Of a DNA stretch of 64,000 nucleotides, positions 1-11,755 are shown piece after piece. The position numbers and the translations under genes were made by a program. Location of the stretch: contig VXBA01005592.1 of the NCBI GenBank assembly GCA_013399895.1, forward strand, positions 100,471 through 164,470, in the 5' to 3' direction. Each line of letters starts with the position of its first letter. The first letter of the stretch is position 1. The DNA is from Serilophus lunatus. Lineage: Eukaryota; Chordata; Aves; Passeriformes; Eurylaimidae. The notes beneath the pieces were generated by a model that was given only the letters and a program-made list of their open reading frames with translations, was not told the origin of the DNA and made no database searches.

Positions 1-262
1 GCTGGGCTTCGCTCTGCGAGGGACCCGATCCCATAGCAGCACCGTGCCCGCCGGCTTCCCATCCCCTGCCTGCACCCGGGGAAAGCTGTCGGACGCCCTG
101 CACAGCGCCGTGAGGGGGAACCCGGGGAATGCCGCCAGACGCCGTGCAGCGACGCGGGGGGAACCCGCATCTTCACTGCTGCCCGCACAGCCGAGCTGGG
201 GCCACACTGGAATTAAACCCGCCGCACGCCGGCAATCACTGCCGGTCCACGTTTCGGTGAGT
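1..262 (+). promoter_or_regulatory. CpG-dense GC-rich block ending in a splice-donor-like site
   Basis: This is the only strongly CpG-rich stretch in the window; CG dinucleotides recur every few bases as far as about position 262, after which the sequence becomes low-complexity and then AT-rich. At 257-262 the sequence GTGAGT follows TTTCG, a close match to a vertebrate splice donor. At 222-247 there is a GCCGGCA...TGCCGG inverted repeat, and ATTAAA lies at 212-217. Two readings fit: a CpG-island promoter with a non-coding first exon on the plus strand, or the R-U5 end of a GC-rich LTR whose poly(A) signal is the ATTAAA. A GTG-initiated open frame runs through it, but its composition is simply that of GC-rich DNA and I do not call it a gene. 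The block is cut by the window edge, which prevents a decision. Confidence 0.45.
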
Positions 263-424
263 CGGGGGGAAAAAAAAGGAAGGAAGGAAAAAAAACAACC
301 CCCAAAAAAACAGGGTTTGAAAGGAAACATCTCCTTTCCTCCCCCCCTCCCTCTAAGAACCGCCAACACTCTCCCCTTTAGAGGACCCAGCATCCCCCTC
401 CCCTCCCAAACCCCCACACCAAGA
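263..424. repeat. Purine/pyrimidine low-complexity tracts
   Basis: Runs of G, A and GGAA on the plus strand (about 263-300) are followed by A/C-rich sequence and then C/T-rich tracts (about 330-415). No gene signal is visible. The stretch sits between the CpG-dense block and the first CR1 fragment. Confidence 0.6.
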
Positions 425-587
425 GAAGTTGTGGATGCACCATAATTGGATGTATTCGAGGTCAGGTTGGTGTTTGAGCAGACTGGTCTAGTGAAAGAAG
501 TCCTTGTCCATGACAGGGGGATTTTATTGGAAGATACTTAAAGATCCCTTCTAATGCAAGTAATTCTGTGATTCTATGATTCTATGA
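425..587 (+). mobile_element. CR1 LINE 3' end (5'-truncated)
   Basis: The segment matches the CR1 3' untranslated region as known from bird genomes: a 'gttgtggatgcac' start, a 'ccatgacagggggat' block, an 'aaagatccctt' block and a terminal array of the 8-bp CR1 unit ATTCTRTG at 563-586 (three units). The terminal octamer array fixes the orientation as plus. The 5' truncation is normal for CR1 and there is no coding potential. Confidence 0.85.
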
Positions 588-1385
588 CAGTGAAAGATAC
601 TTTCAGAATTAATTTTATTATTTCCAGGTACTCCACATCAATACTTCACATACAAGACTATAAGGTTATAAGAAGAAGTCAGTATCTTTTATTAGTAATT
701 TTGAAACCACTGCTAGTCCATATTTATTTTCTTTGATTCAGAACATTAAAGTAGTACATGAAATACGAAATAGTTTTCAAAGTCAGAATTAACAAGTATT
801 TTCACTGAAACAGATGGACAAAAGTCATATCTATGTGGTGATGTGGAGTAAAGAATTGTTAATATTTCAATACAGTAGCGTAAAGAAAAGGTTCTTAGAG
901 GTGCACTAGGTGCTAAGCAAATGGAAAGAAGTTAAAGGTGTCATCTGCTATGCTGAGTGATTACTTGCCAAAATGTTGTGGTAAGAATCAAAAATTGCCA
1001 AAAGTAGAACAATCTCAGGAAAAAAAGAAAGAGAAAAGTAGAGAAAATGGCCGCAGCAAATAAAAGATTAAATAAGAAATACGTAGCATGATGACTGTAC
1101 TTTGACAGGTCCACAGTTAATCAGCTACCAACTACTATTATTAGCATAGTTAAAAGTAACACAATTTTTCACCTTTCCCCAATTAAAAAAAAAAAAATCC
1201 AGGTAATATGTGAGCCCTTGAATAAACAATACTAAATCGGTCCATTGGTCTTTAATTTTGAACACATTGTTTCTCAATGAAGCCTAATCTTTGTAAGCAT
1301 TTCAAGCATGTAAGCATTTGACTCTCTTAGCCACACAGGTGAAGGGCCATGTCTGAGACATTGGGCACTATTTAAGAAAGGCTCT
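588..1385. other. AT-rich sequence without recognisable features
   Basis: No gene, exon or repeat was recognised on either strand. A short A-run lies near 1188-1198. Confidence 0.6.
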
Positions 1386-1560
1386 AGGGAGCCCGGCATG
1401 TCAGTTTGCACAGGCAGTTAACACAGGCAGGGAAAGCAGGCAGGGTTGCAGCGAGGTGTGTCATTTTTCCCCTCCTCCCGCACACGCCAGCAGTGGTTTT
1501 CAAATTATCAAAAACCATTGCCACCAAAAGTGTACTAAAAAACAGAACCTGCCCTTAAGG

Positions 1561-2548
1561 ATGCAGCTGTCCAGTCCCGACTGCAGGGAATGTCTGAGCC
1601 TCCTGGTAGTACCAGAGCATAGCGTGAAAAACACCCGAATGTGATGCAAGCAGTTAATGTTCTGCTCTGTATGGTGGCAGAGCTTAAGGAACTGGTAGAA
1701 AGAATAAGTAACATTCAGGAAAGTGAAAGGGAAATACATTGGTGGAGTTACACTTTTTCATCTCTGAAAGACACTTGCCAGGAGTTAGAAGAGCCCCAAT
1801 GGCTCTTACCATCAGGCAGAAGGAGGAGAGTGAGTTGATGAAGGGGAATGGAAATGGGTCCCTTCTCAGGGAGGTAATAAAATTTCCTCTTGTTCCCCAC
1901 CACCTTTCCAGGTACCTCTTCAGAATAGGTGCAAGGCCCTGGATCAAGAGGGTCAGGACCCAGGCAGACAAGACTGAAGGAAATAATTTGTCTGGAGAGT
2001 GTCAGTTACACTTTGTCTGTCAGATGGATCACAACCTCTGGTATTAAAAAGAAGGGTAGTGGTAGTAAGTGACTCCCTTCTGAAGGGAACAGAGGGCCCT
2101 GTATGTTGACAGGACACATCCCAGAATTCTGTTGTCTCCCTGGGGCCCAGGTACAGGACATCACCAAGACACTCTAAGAGCAAATTCAGCCCTCTGATTA
2201 TTACCCACTGCTTGTTTCTCAGGCTGGCAGCGATGAGGCCGACAAGAAGTGCACTAGGATAATTAAAAAGGACTTCAGGGCTCTGGGTCAATTGGTTGAT
2301 GATGCAGTAGCACAGATGGTGTTCTGCTCAGTTCCTTCAGTGGCAGGGATGAATACTGAAAAAAACAGGTGAATATACATTATCAATAAATGGATTAAGC
2401 ATTGGTGCAGAATTTTGAGTTCTTTGGTTGTGGGGGAACTTTTACTGCACCTGGCCTGTTAGACACAGATGGGCTCCATCTATCTAAAAAGGGCAGAAAG
2501 ATTCTAGCCCATGAGTTGGCAGGGCTCACTGAGAGGGCTTTAAACTAG
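1561..2548 (+). pseudogene. CR1 ORF1 remnant (Cys-rich N-terminus plus esterase-like domain)
   Basis: The frame opens at ATG 1561 with a Cys-containing segment (CRECLSLLVVP) typical of CR1 ORF1, and hits a stop at 1642. It continues in another frame with a predicted helical segment (MVAELKELVERI...ESEREI) at about 1675-1735. From about 2055 to the TAG at 2546-2548 the sequence resembles the SGNH/esterase-like domain of CR1 ORF1: 'VVVSDSLLKGTEGPV', then 'KKDFRALG', then a C-terminal 'RGL/RALN'-like end. Frameshifts and internal stops separate all these pieces. In live CR1 elements the product is an RNA-binding/chaperone-type protein needed for retrotransposition. This copy cannot make it. Confidence 0.8.
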
Positions 2549-2646
2549 GCATGAAGGGGGAAGGGGATGAAACCAGGCTCTCCAGAGAGGAGGCCAAGGG
2601 TTGTAACCCAGAGTCAGGGGTGAAGTCAGCAGCTCAGCTGAATCGC

Positions 2647-4746
2647 ATGTACACTAATGCACAAAGTATGGGTAACAAGAGGAGTAACAAATATCCAAGT
2701 ATGGGTGACAAGAGGAGTGTATGGGAACAAGAGGAGCTGGAAGCCTTGGTACAGCAGGAAAGCTATAACACAGTTGCCATCACATAAACATGGTGGGATG
2801 ACTCACATGACTGGAACTCTGTAATGGATGGCTACAAGCTCTTCAGGAGGGATAGGCAAGGGGAATAGAGTGCTATGAGCCCTTCAGGACAGACAAGCAA
2901 GGGAGAAGGTATGGAGGGGTGGCCCTGTATATTAGGAAGACTCTTGATGCCATGGAATTTGAGACTGATGACAGTAAGGTTGAGTGGACTTGGGTAAGGA
3001 TCAGAGGGAAGGCCAACAAGATTGACATCCCGGTTGGAATCTGTTACAGACCACCCAACCAGGGTAAAAAGATAGATGTGTTATTCTATAAGCAGCTGGA
3101 GGATGTTTCAAGATTGCTAACCCTTGTTCTTGTAGGAGACTTTAACTCACCAGATATCTGCTGGGAACTCAACACAGTAGAGGAGAGGTAGAATGTCCGT
3201 AGAGTGTATGGAGGACAGCTTTTTGTTGCAGCTGCTGTGCCAGCCTATGGGATGAGGCTCTGCTGAACATGCTGTTCATAAATAGAGAAAGGCTGGTGAT
3301 AGATGTGGTGGTTGTAGGCTGTCTAGGGTGCTGTGACCATGAAACAATGGACTTTTCAATACCCAGTGAAACTAAACTTCCACACTGGACTTCCCAAGGG
3401 TGGACTTTGGCTTATTCAAGATACTAACTCAGAGAGTACCTTGGGAAACAGCCCCTAAAAACAAAGGGGTCCAGGAAGGATGGACGTATTTCAAGAAAGA
3501 AATCTTCAAGGTGCAGAAGCAGGCTGTCCCAATGTGCCAAAAGATGAGCTGACAGGGAAGATGACCAGCATGAGTGGTCAAAGAGCTTTTGAAGGAACTA
3601 AGGGGAAAAGAGAGGGTGTATCGTTTAATAATATTCTTTAATAATATTCTTTAATAATAATAAATACTTTTATAAATACATTAATGTCAAAAAGAGGGTC
3701 AAGGACAACCTTCACTCTATTGGATGTGGAGGAGAATATAGTAACTAAAGATGAGGAAAAGGCAGAGGTATTTAACACCTTCTTTGTCTCAATTTTCAAC
3801 AGCAAGACAGAGTCCTCAGGACAACTGGCCTGAGGACAACTGAGCTGGTAGGTGGGATCAAGGAACAGTGTAGCCCCAACATGATCTAGGAGGAAACAGT
3901 TAGAGACCTGCTGAGCCACTTGGATTCTCACAAGTCTATTGGACCAGATGGGATCCACCCTAAGATGATGAGAGAGCTGGCAGAAGAACTTGCAAAGCCC
4001 CTCTCCATCATTTATCATCAGTCCTGGCTCACTGCAGAGGTCCCACATTACTGGAAGCTGGACAATGTGACGCCCAACCACAAGATCTGGAAGGAGGATC
4101 CAGGAAATTACAGGCCTGTCAGGCTGACCTTGGTGCCATGCAAGATTATGGAATAGATCATCTCGAGTGTGTTCACATGGCACCTACATGACATCTAAGG
4201 GATCAGACCCAGCCAGCATGGATTTAGGAGGGGCGGGTCTTGCCTGACCGACCTGATCTTTTATGACCAGGTGGCCCACCTGGTGGATGCAGGGAAGGCT
4301 GTGGATGTAGTCTACTTGGACTTCAGCAAAGCCTTTGACACCATCCCACACAACTCAGTCCTGGAAAAACTGGTAGCCCATGGGCTGGACAGGTGCACAC
4401 TGCACTGTGTCCAGAGAGTGGTGATGAATGGGGTTGCATTCAGTTGGAGACCAGTCACTAGTGGTGTCCCCCAGGGGTGAGTGTTGGGCGCAGTCCTGTT
4501 TAATATCTTTTTTGATGATGTGGATAAGGAGATCTAGTCCACCTCTGCAAGTTTGCAGATGATACCATGTTGGGAGCAAGTGTTGATAGGTTAAAGTGTA
4601 GGAGGGCCCTGCAGAGCGGTCTGGACAGGCTGGATAGATGAGCTGAAATCTATTGATGGATAGAATCCAACAATATGAGATTTAACAAGTCCAAGTGCCA
4701 GGTCCTGCACTTTGGCCATAACAACCCCCTGCAGCGCTACAGGCTT
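2647..4746 (+). pseudogene. CR1 ORF2 remnant (APE endonuclease plus reverse transcriptase), broken
   Basis: ORF2 encodes an apurinic-type endonuclease followed by reverse transcriptase. The endonuclease starts at about 2647 (MYTNAQSMGNK). The catalytic glutamate expected in ITETWW is a TAA stop at 2785-2787. 'DDSHDW', 'GVALYIRKTLDAMEF' and 'LVLVGDFNSPDICW' follow to 3190. Reverse-transcriptase motifs are visible at about 3920-3970 (GPDGIHPKMMREL), 4300-4350 (VYLDFSKAFDTIPH, motif A with its aspartates) and 4465-4479 (SGVPQG, motif B), with a stop directly after. The FADDT catalytic motif C is present but in another frame at 4549-4566. The frame ends inside the thumb region at about 4746. Multiple stops and frameshifts, plus an AT-rich repeat at 3624-3690, disable it. 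Confidence 0.88.
3624..3690. repeat. AT-rich short tandem repeat inside the CR1 copy
   Basis: A 13-bp unit, TTTAATAATATTC, is repeated twice exactly at 3624-3649 and is followed by a partial unit and more AT-rich sequence. It interrupts the CR1 ORF2 region between the endonuclease and reverse transcriptase and has no counterpart in CR1, so it arose or was inserted after the element. Confidence 0.75.
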
Positions 4747-7700
4747 CCTGCTTTCCCAAAGAGAGCGTATGGTTATTCCCCTTTAGTACACTTGAGAAGC
4801 AACTCTGATCATCACCTGGATGGGTCAGAGCCAAAATCTGCTCCTCTTGTAGCAGGAAACATAAAGCAAAGATACAGTTTGTCCACATCTCTGTAATAGT
4901 GGCATTTTCAAGCATCAAAGGAAGGCAAGAACAAGGTACAGGATCTGCAGTGTCATACATATTTTAACAGGACACCCAGTACCTCTCCTAGCCGACAGCT
5001 TTGCTTCAGTTTGTTCCTGGATTTCTTTTCAGTGCCATTTCCTACTGTTCCAGTGCCCCTTTCTTCCAGCTTCTTGGTTTCTTCCCTAGTGTTCCAGTTG
5101 CTTAAAATATCCTTCAGGACAAATGCCAGTTGCTTTCTCTCTTTTCAGTTCCTATCAACAAAGCAGCATTTAATACCTTTCCATTAGAAATGCTGAATAA
5201 CGTGAATTTCAAAGAAAGGCGGAAGCCATTAGTCCCTGGCTAAGCTCCCTTCCAGATGGAAAGCCGCGTGTTGCCTTTCCATTGCTGATAAACAGTGGGA
5301 AGGATCCTACCCTTCCTACTCATGATATCAGCGCAAAATAACATCTGGCAGCACTGTGAAGCTTTTATTGTATTTTATTTTACTATACAAGAAAGCACAG
5401 TTTGTTACATATTTGTTTTGTAAATTCCATTTCCATTTTAATTAGAAAGCAAGTTCCTGCAATTTCTATCTTAATTACCATAATCTGCTTACAGTCAGTA
5501 TGATGAGCACAGCAGGGAGAAGCATCTGGGTTACATTTGCTTTATCCCGGATGGAAATATTTAAACAGATAAGTATTGGAAATAGGTCTACAATCAATCT
5601 ACATACAATATACATGTACAAGAGTTACTACTTGTGTACAGTAGAATCTATGCAGCAGAGGAAAAACAGCTTAAAATGTATCTCTGTATGTATAACAATG
5701 TTCATAAGCAAAACTCATTTTTCTTTGACTTATATGGGTAGGCACATATTATGGATCTCCTCACTATTGAATTTTATGCCTATTCTTAGTTATTCTTATA
5801 CGAAGTCACAAGCTAAATTCACTGTGATATAACCAGAAATGCATGTGGGAAGGTAAGAGGCTTTTCAGTGAAAGCCATCAATCTTTCTGACTGCACTAAC
5901 CTCTGCTCCACAGCCCACTCTGCAACAAAAGGAATGCTTGAGAGGGTGCGTTTGAAGGGCATCCTCGTCTGTCTTCTCAGAGTAAAGAAGCTGCTGCAGA
6001 ATGAGTGGGAGCACTCAGAGCTTTTTCTCACCTGTACCAGGTTCACTCTTTATCAACATCATGCAGTTTAGCATGGTCTGGAAGAAATCAGTGTAACAAA
6101 ACTCAAGGACAAGATTGAGGAAGTGAAGGGTGATTTCATTTTACAGAATGTCTAGTCAGGTTATTTTTATCCATTCAGGCTCATTCTGTCACAGCCTCCT
6201 TTCACTCATGCTCTCATGTCTATATACTTACAAGCTCCCAAATTCGAGTTCTGCAGCAGTCTGGCCACAATCAGATGTGTGCAACAGAAAGAGCACACCT
6301 GCCTGTTGAGGTTTCATGTCTTTTCAGTTTCTGTTGACTGCTGTTGACAAGCCAATTTACTTTCATATTATTTAAGAGTTATACCTGTTACAGAGTGATT
6401 CTTTGCTTCAGAATCACACGTACTTCAGATTCCATGAATATTAGACTGAATTACTGCTTGTTTTGTTGGAAATACATTTTGAAAGCCGTATATCTTGGTG
6501 GTTATCATCTTTTTCCATTAGGCTGACAAGAACTGGAATGGCATATGTGATGTATTGTAACCTTGCTGCATTTCCTCTGTGGTAAGAAAGAAGGGTCTTC
6601 CTGTAGCAAGTCATGTCTGCTGAGCTTTCAGCAGCGTGCAAGTTTTCAGGGAGTAAATCAACACCATGTTCCTCAACTTGATTGAGGGGAAGCAGCCACT
6701 GCCAGTATAGGTCAGTTTAAACACTCATAGCACCCTTAATATTTTTTTTAAAGTCTCTTCAAATGCAGGTCCTCCTAAAAACAAACCAAGACCAAGAAGC
6801 CCATGCCAAAGGTAACTCTTCCTCATAAATCTCAATGGGGATAAGTTTGATCCCTTCACTGATAGTAAACTTGATTTTTTTAAAAAATTGGTTTCTCACT
6901 AGTGCTACAAATGTATACAATCAAAGGCAAAGAGCACTTCAAAATATTTTTTAATATTGTTTTTGGCAGTTTCAATAAGACTTTAACTGAAATGTAATAC
7001 TGAAGACAAATTAAATCTGAAGTGCTATTTAAGAACTGCGATTTGCTAGGGCTAAAATTTGAGAAATTTGTTTATTAATTATGTAGCAGTATGATTGTCA
7101 CTGTGTCCTACTTAAGAAAAACCAAAAACCAACAAACTAACCAACAATCATGCTAAATTACTCTGGTTACCATTTACATAATGCTTTCACTGCATTTACA
7201 GTTGGAAAAATCATGATTTGTTTGGACACCTCTTTGTGTGGATGCATTGAAACAGCTAATCTGAGGTTAATCATGAATAAATTGATTGTTTAACTGAATA
7301 AATTCTGCAAGATTTTTATCAAGGTTGCTCACTGCACAAACATGAAATGTCCAAAATATTCCTGTCGCTGGACTGGCTAAATTAAAGCAACCAGGTTTTC
7401 TTACTACTTACACTGAAGCCAATGTTCCATAGTCTTTTATATGGGTTTGATCTGCTACTGACACACTTAGAAGGACAACCATGTGTGGGATTACATAGAG
7501 TCTAAGAACCATATTTCTCTTAATTATAAACTATATAAAACTTATTTCAGACCAAATATTGAGTAATATAAATAAGACATAAAAGGCATAAAGCTGTCAC
7601 TGACAGTTGGAGCTACGCTAACTAGATCTACATTTTGGGAGAAATGTCCACAACCACACAGGAAAGATAGTTTTGATCATTTAATGCCATAAATCTGATC

Positions 7701-10700
7701 TTACCAATGTGTTTTAAAAGTGTATGTGGATATTACGTGTCTCAAACCTAGTGATTAATTGATTTGTTGATAAGAGCTATCTTGTGAATTGCCTTTGACT
7801 TTGTAATGATAGGGAGTGAGATAGGCTCTACCACAAGGAAAAATTGAGATATGAAATAAGTTAGCATATGAACTTTTATCTACAGAGGAAGGAAATAAAT
7901 ATAAGCTCCTTTAACAAATGTAGATAATTAAAACAGCCACAGTTTTCAGATACTCTGCAAACATGCCCACCTGCTGTCATTACACAGAGGAACATATAAA
8001 ATAAGCATCTGTATCCAGAGAAGAGGTCAAGCATGTACTTGTCTATGTGCCTCAGCTAAGCAACACTCTAGGTTCTTGAACTTCTGAAGCTCCAAGAACA
8101 GAAAGGACTGACTTCACTCCAAGCTATTTTTTTCTTGGAAGACAATGTGGGTAAATTCTAGAATAAAATAGACAGAGCCAACTGAGCCTGCCAAGTGTTA
8201 AGTGTACTCCTCCATCTACATGACTTATCATTTGCTCTCCTTACAGTTTAAACAACAGGCAGATTGCTACTTTCTAAGTCCCTGACTTGTGTGGAAACTA
8301 AAACATTAACCACACCATCTGGGTCCATTACAAATGGGGCAGAAACCAGTGTTTTCAAAATGCCAGAGTTCTAGTCTTCCAAGTCCTCAATCTTCTCCCA
8401 TTTCACTTTGGTGAAGTTGATTTTTGGTTGTTTTTTTCTCCCAACAAGCCACTTACTTTCTACCACTGAATGCTGATATTCCACCACTGAATGCTTTTCC
8501 TAAAACCATGTGCCCTGCTGGGTGAACCTCCAGCAAAAGTGGGGACAAGTCTAAACTGTGAGACACGACAGAGGCCTTTGATCTAGATTTGGTGTAGAAT
8601 TTCCTTACTATTTCTGAGATGCATAGAAGAGGCTAATTTGTTCAAAACAATGATTCCCAAAAATCCTCACTGAACTACATGCGGAGTTTGGCTGGAAATC
8701 TGTCATGGCTTCTGCCAGTTCATTGCCTCACAGATGGTGGTTGGCATGACTTTCCTTGCTTCCACGGCATTTCCACCATGTGCAATACCCTCTTGTGAGA
8801 AAACATAAGTCTTTGCTGTTTCTGTGCCAAAACTCCAACTACCCCAGAGTTTTGAAGCACAACATTAGAAGAGCTGAGTAGCAAGGTGTCTGAAAGACTC
8901 AAAAAAACCCACGCCAAGCCAGCTACCCGTCCAATCTGGAGGAAGCAGTAGAAGGATATCTTTGAGGTGGTCTGCAAGTCTCCTCACTTATTTGGTTTTT
9001 TTCATGACTTCAGAACTTCTAGCTCCTGACAACACCAATAGGGTGCCATAACTTGCCTTGGAATTCCACTTAGCAAGTTCAAAAATTTGTTTTTACCTTT
9101 TAAAAATTTGAATTAAATATTATCTTTAATTAAAAAAAACAAACCAACAAATTCAAGATACATTTTTTTTCCTGAAAAATTAGGACATATTTAGAATTTT
9201 ATGAAGAAAAGGATCTTCTGAATGCTGAATAATATTTGATCAAATGAACAACTGTTCAGCACCATTCATTCTGCCTACAATATTTAGAAGGGGAAAGGGA
9301 ACAACATACATCCCAGAGACCAAGGCTAAGCCAATGGATATTCTAGTCCCTCCATAGATTCTGACATAAAATTGTAACTAAAAGGGAGATGATAAAAAAA
9401 ATATTTTCACTCAATTAGAAGAGTCAGTCTGAAGTTTGTGTGAAGTTCATTGCCTTTCGGTACGAAAACTCTAACAATCTCCAATTTTTTTTTTTTAAAC
9501 GATTTTAAAGGTAATGGATTTCATGATGATTCTGTTGTGCTCTAAACAAGCTTCTCTTACACAAGTTTTGGGGTTTTTTTCACTAGAAGTTGAATCTTCA
9601 GCAATTGTTTCGTTTGCCATATCTGTTTGCAGCAAGATGAGTATTAACTTGCAAGGTAGCAGCCCACAGGCTTTGCAGAGCGATCTTTAAATAGGATTCT
9701 GATGAATTCACAGAGGATTGGAATGAAACACCACAAAACATTTACCTTGAAAAGCTCTAGTTTCTTAAAGCAGTTTCCCCAGAGTACATTTACAGTAGCT
9801 GTCACCAAAGATAGCTCATTGCTGATGAGCCTCAAATGAGCACTTCAAGCTCATGAAACAGAAGGTGCAGAAGCAATCACATTAGTTCTATCTAACCAAG
9901 CTAAAGACGATTTTAATTTGCATGTTGACAAGAGCTAAATTGCAGGGTTCACCTGTAGCAAAAATAAATCACAGGGTGATTATTGCTTTTGCTTTTCTTA
10001 CACTAGAATCTGCCAAGTACACCATAAAAGTTCTGGCTACCTAAAAAAAAAGTATATCCCAAAGCTAAATGTCATCATTACTTCAAATTACTGTGAATTA
10101 CGACAGAGAAAGCAATATTTGGGAGCCTTTAGCAAAACAGTGGCCTTTCCACAGTCAGCTGCAAGAAACAGTAATAATATTTATAAAATACTATACATTT
10201 TTCCAATGCCACAGGCATTCAAATACTTGGGGAAAAAAAAATCCTTGTTAACAGATGGAATGTTTTTTGACATTAAAATATGCATTTTCTTACATATGGC
10301 AGTGAATGAGAGAAGTGTTAGATTAATAAATAGTAGTGCTCATGAGTACTAAGTAGTTTCAGTTGGCTTCTTTTCTGTCAAATATTCTGGCTTTATGATA
10401 TTAAGACAAATTAGAAATTGTTAGTAGTTTCACTCTGCACATTGCTGTGCATAAAGCTTTCTTATATAACGTCAGGATGTTCAGCTGTATAATATAGCAC
10501 TGCTGGCATACAAGTAACATTACCTATATACATGATTTTTATACAGTTACTCCAAGGAGCTCAGCAGTAGCTCTGCTTCGTTTACAGAAAGGAATAGATC
10601 TCCTTGGGAGAAATCAAAGAAATCCAACTATCTTTATGTAGAATTGCCTCTTTCTTGCCCCTAGATGAGTAACACAGCAGGTTTATTTTTCTACTGGAAT

Positions 10701-11306
10701 GTCCTTGTCTTTTTTATTACTTTTCCAGAAAAAGTTGTATCTTACTGTTTCATCGTGAAATTTTAGCTTTATGTAGAATAGCTATATCTCCAACTTCAAT
10801 TAGCAAATATCAGAGAAATTATCAGTGAACCTCCAATATGTGCTATTGATTTCTGTACATTTTCCTTTCACACTTTTTGACTTGTTTTTAAATTTATCAC
10901 AATACTATGTTTTTGTATACCTTGGCTGATCCTTATGAGTAATCTGAACCTCATTTCTCATTTATGCTAGCCCTGTAGCCACAGCCATTTCAGGCAACAC
11001 TGGACTCCAGAATGCCAAGGGAGAAAAATCAGATTATATCTAAATATATTCAATGTCATTTGCCTTATTAGCATAACATCATTACTGTTTTTTGGACACA
11101 TTAAAGTCAAGAAATCCTGTGAGTTAATTAAAATAATTCCATGAATTTGAAGCAATTGTGCTGTTACCTTATTTCATGTTGCATAATCAAAGAGCTTTCT
11201 ACTGAAATCTCCCACTTGATTTCAGTATGATGAGCCCCATGGCAAAACAGAAGTTGAAGTGCAGCCTCCCACTCCCTCCTCCCTCCAGTGGAAAATTAAA
11301 GAGAAT
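4747..11306. other. AT-rich non-coding stretch, nothing recognised
   Basis: Short chance frames occur on both strands, the longest being 110 codons at 5500-5832. None shows a recognisable domain, codon pattern or convincing splice context. No LINE, SINE or LTR end signature was seen. It is probably intronic or intergenic single-copy DNA. Confidence 0.6.
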
Positions 11307-11447
11307 TACAGAATCACAGAATATTCTGAGTTGGAAGGGACCCACAAGGATCATCAAGTCCAACTCTTAAGTAAATGGCCCATACAGGGATCGAACTGAC
11401 AACCTTGGCATTATTAATAACAGGTTCTAATTAGAAGTCCCTAACAA
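11307..11447 (-). mobile_element. tRNA-Ile-derived SINE with CR1-like tail (TguSINE1-type)
   Basis: Read on the minus strand, 11377-11447 resembles a decayed tRNA-Ile gene. The B box (GTTCGATCC) lies in 11388-11397, the acceptor-end GGGCCA complement is at 11377-11382, and a decayed AATAACGCCAAGG-like anticodon-side region is at about 11402-11416. It is joined directly to a CR1-like 3' tail at 11307-11370 ('gaatcacagaatattctgagttggaaggga' on the plus strand). A tRNA head joined to a CR1 tail is the architecture of the passerine TguSINE1 family, which uses CR1 machinery for mobilisation. The anticodon arm is decayed, so it is not a functional tRNA. Confidence 0.85.
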
Positions 11448-11750
11448 AGATTCTGGTGTAGAAAGCAGAGAGACTGCACCACAATTTACAATTGAATGAT
11501 TTTTGTTTTGGTTTCATACTTCAGCTGACAGTTAACTTGTTTATAGACTGATAATAGATGTTTCTTGTTATACATTTCAGTATTTAGGTGAAATGGAGAT
11601 AGAAAATCTCTCATGATATTTTAAAAAGAAACCATGTAGAGGCAAAGACATGTATATGGCAAACTTTACACAGATGTAACCAACATGGTAAGCACTGAAT
11701 GTTCTAGCTAGAACTGTACTATTGTTGTTAGTTCGTGAGTTGTACTTTTT
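11448..11750. other. AT-rich spacer between SINE and LTR
   Basis: No feature was recognised in these roughly 300 bases. Confidence 0.5.
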
Positions 11751-11755
11751 AGAGT
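11751..11755. repeat. Left target-site duplication AGAGT of the LTR
   Basis: AGAGT directly precedes the TG that starts the LTR and is repeated exactly at 12531-12535 after its CA end. A 5-bp duplication is typical of ERVL-type integration. Confidence 0.85.

Larger units (their letters stand above)
1386..4746 (+). mobile_element. Long degenerate CR1 LINE, 5' end present, 3' end missing
   Basis: This CR1 copy begins within the 5' untranslated region (a CAGGCAG-rich leader at about 1395-1445), continues through remnants of ORF1 and ORF2, and stops abruptly inside ORF2 after the reverse transcriptase region near 4746. There the expected CR1 sequence is replaced by unrelated DNA. Both frames carry many stops and frameshifts, so the copy is dead. 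CR1 copies are usually 5'-truncated with intact 3' ends; this one shows the opposite, implying a later deletion or rearrangement that removed the last part of ORF2 and the 3' tail. A short AT-rich repeat interrupts it at 3624-3690. The precise start is uncertain by tens of bases. Confidence 0.85.

Noticed and set aside
44..445. 133-codon open frame in the GC-rich block
   Set aside because: It starts at GTG, runs into low-complexity Lys/Pro-rich sequence and a CR1 fragment, and has no recognisable domain. GC-rich, stop-poor composition explains it.
11377..11447. Possible tRNA-Ile gene on the minus strand
   Set aside because: The anticodon and D arms are decayed and it is joined to a CR1-like tail, so it is the head of a SINE.
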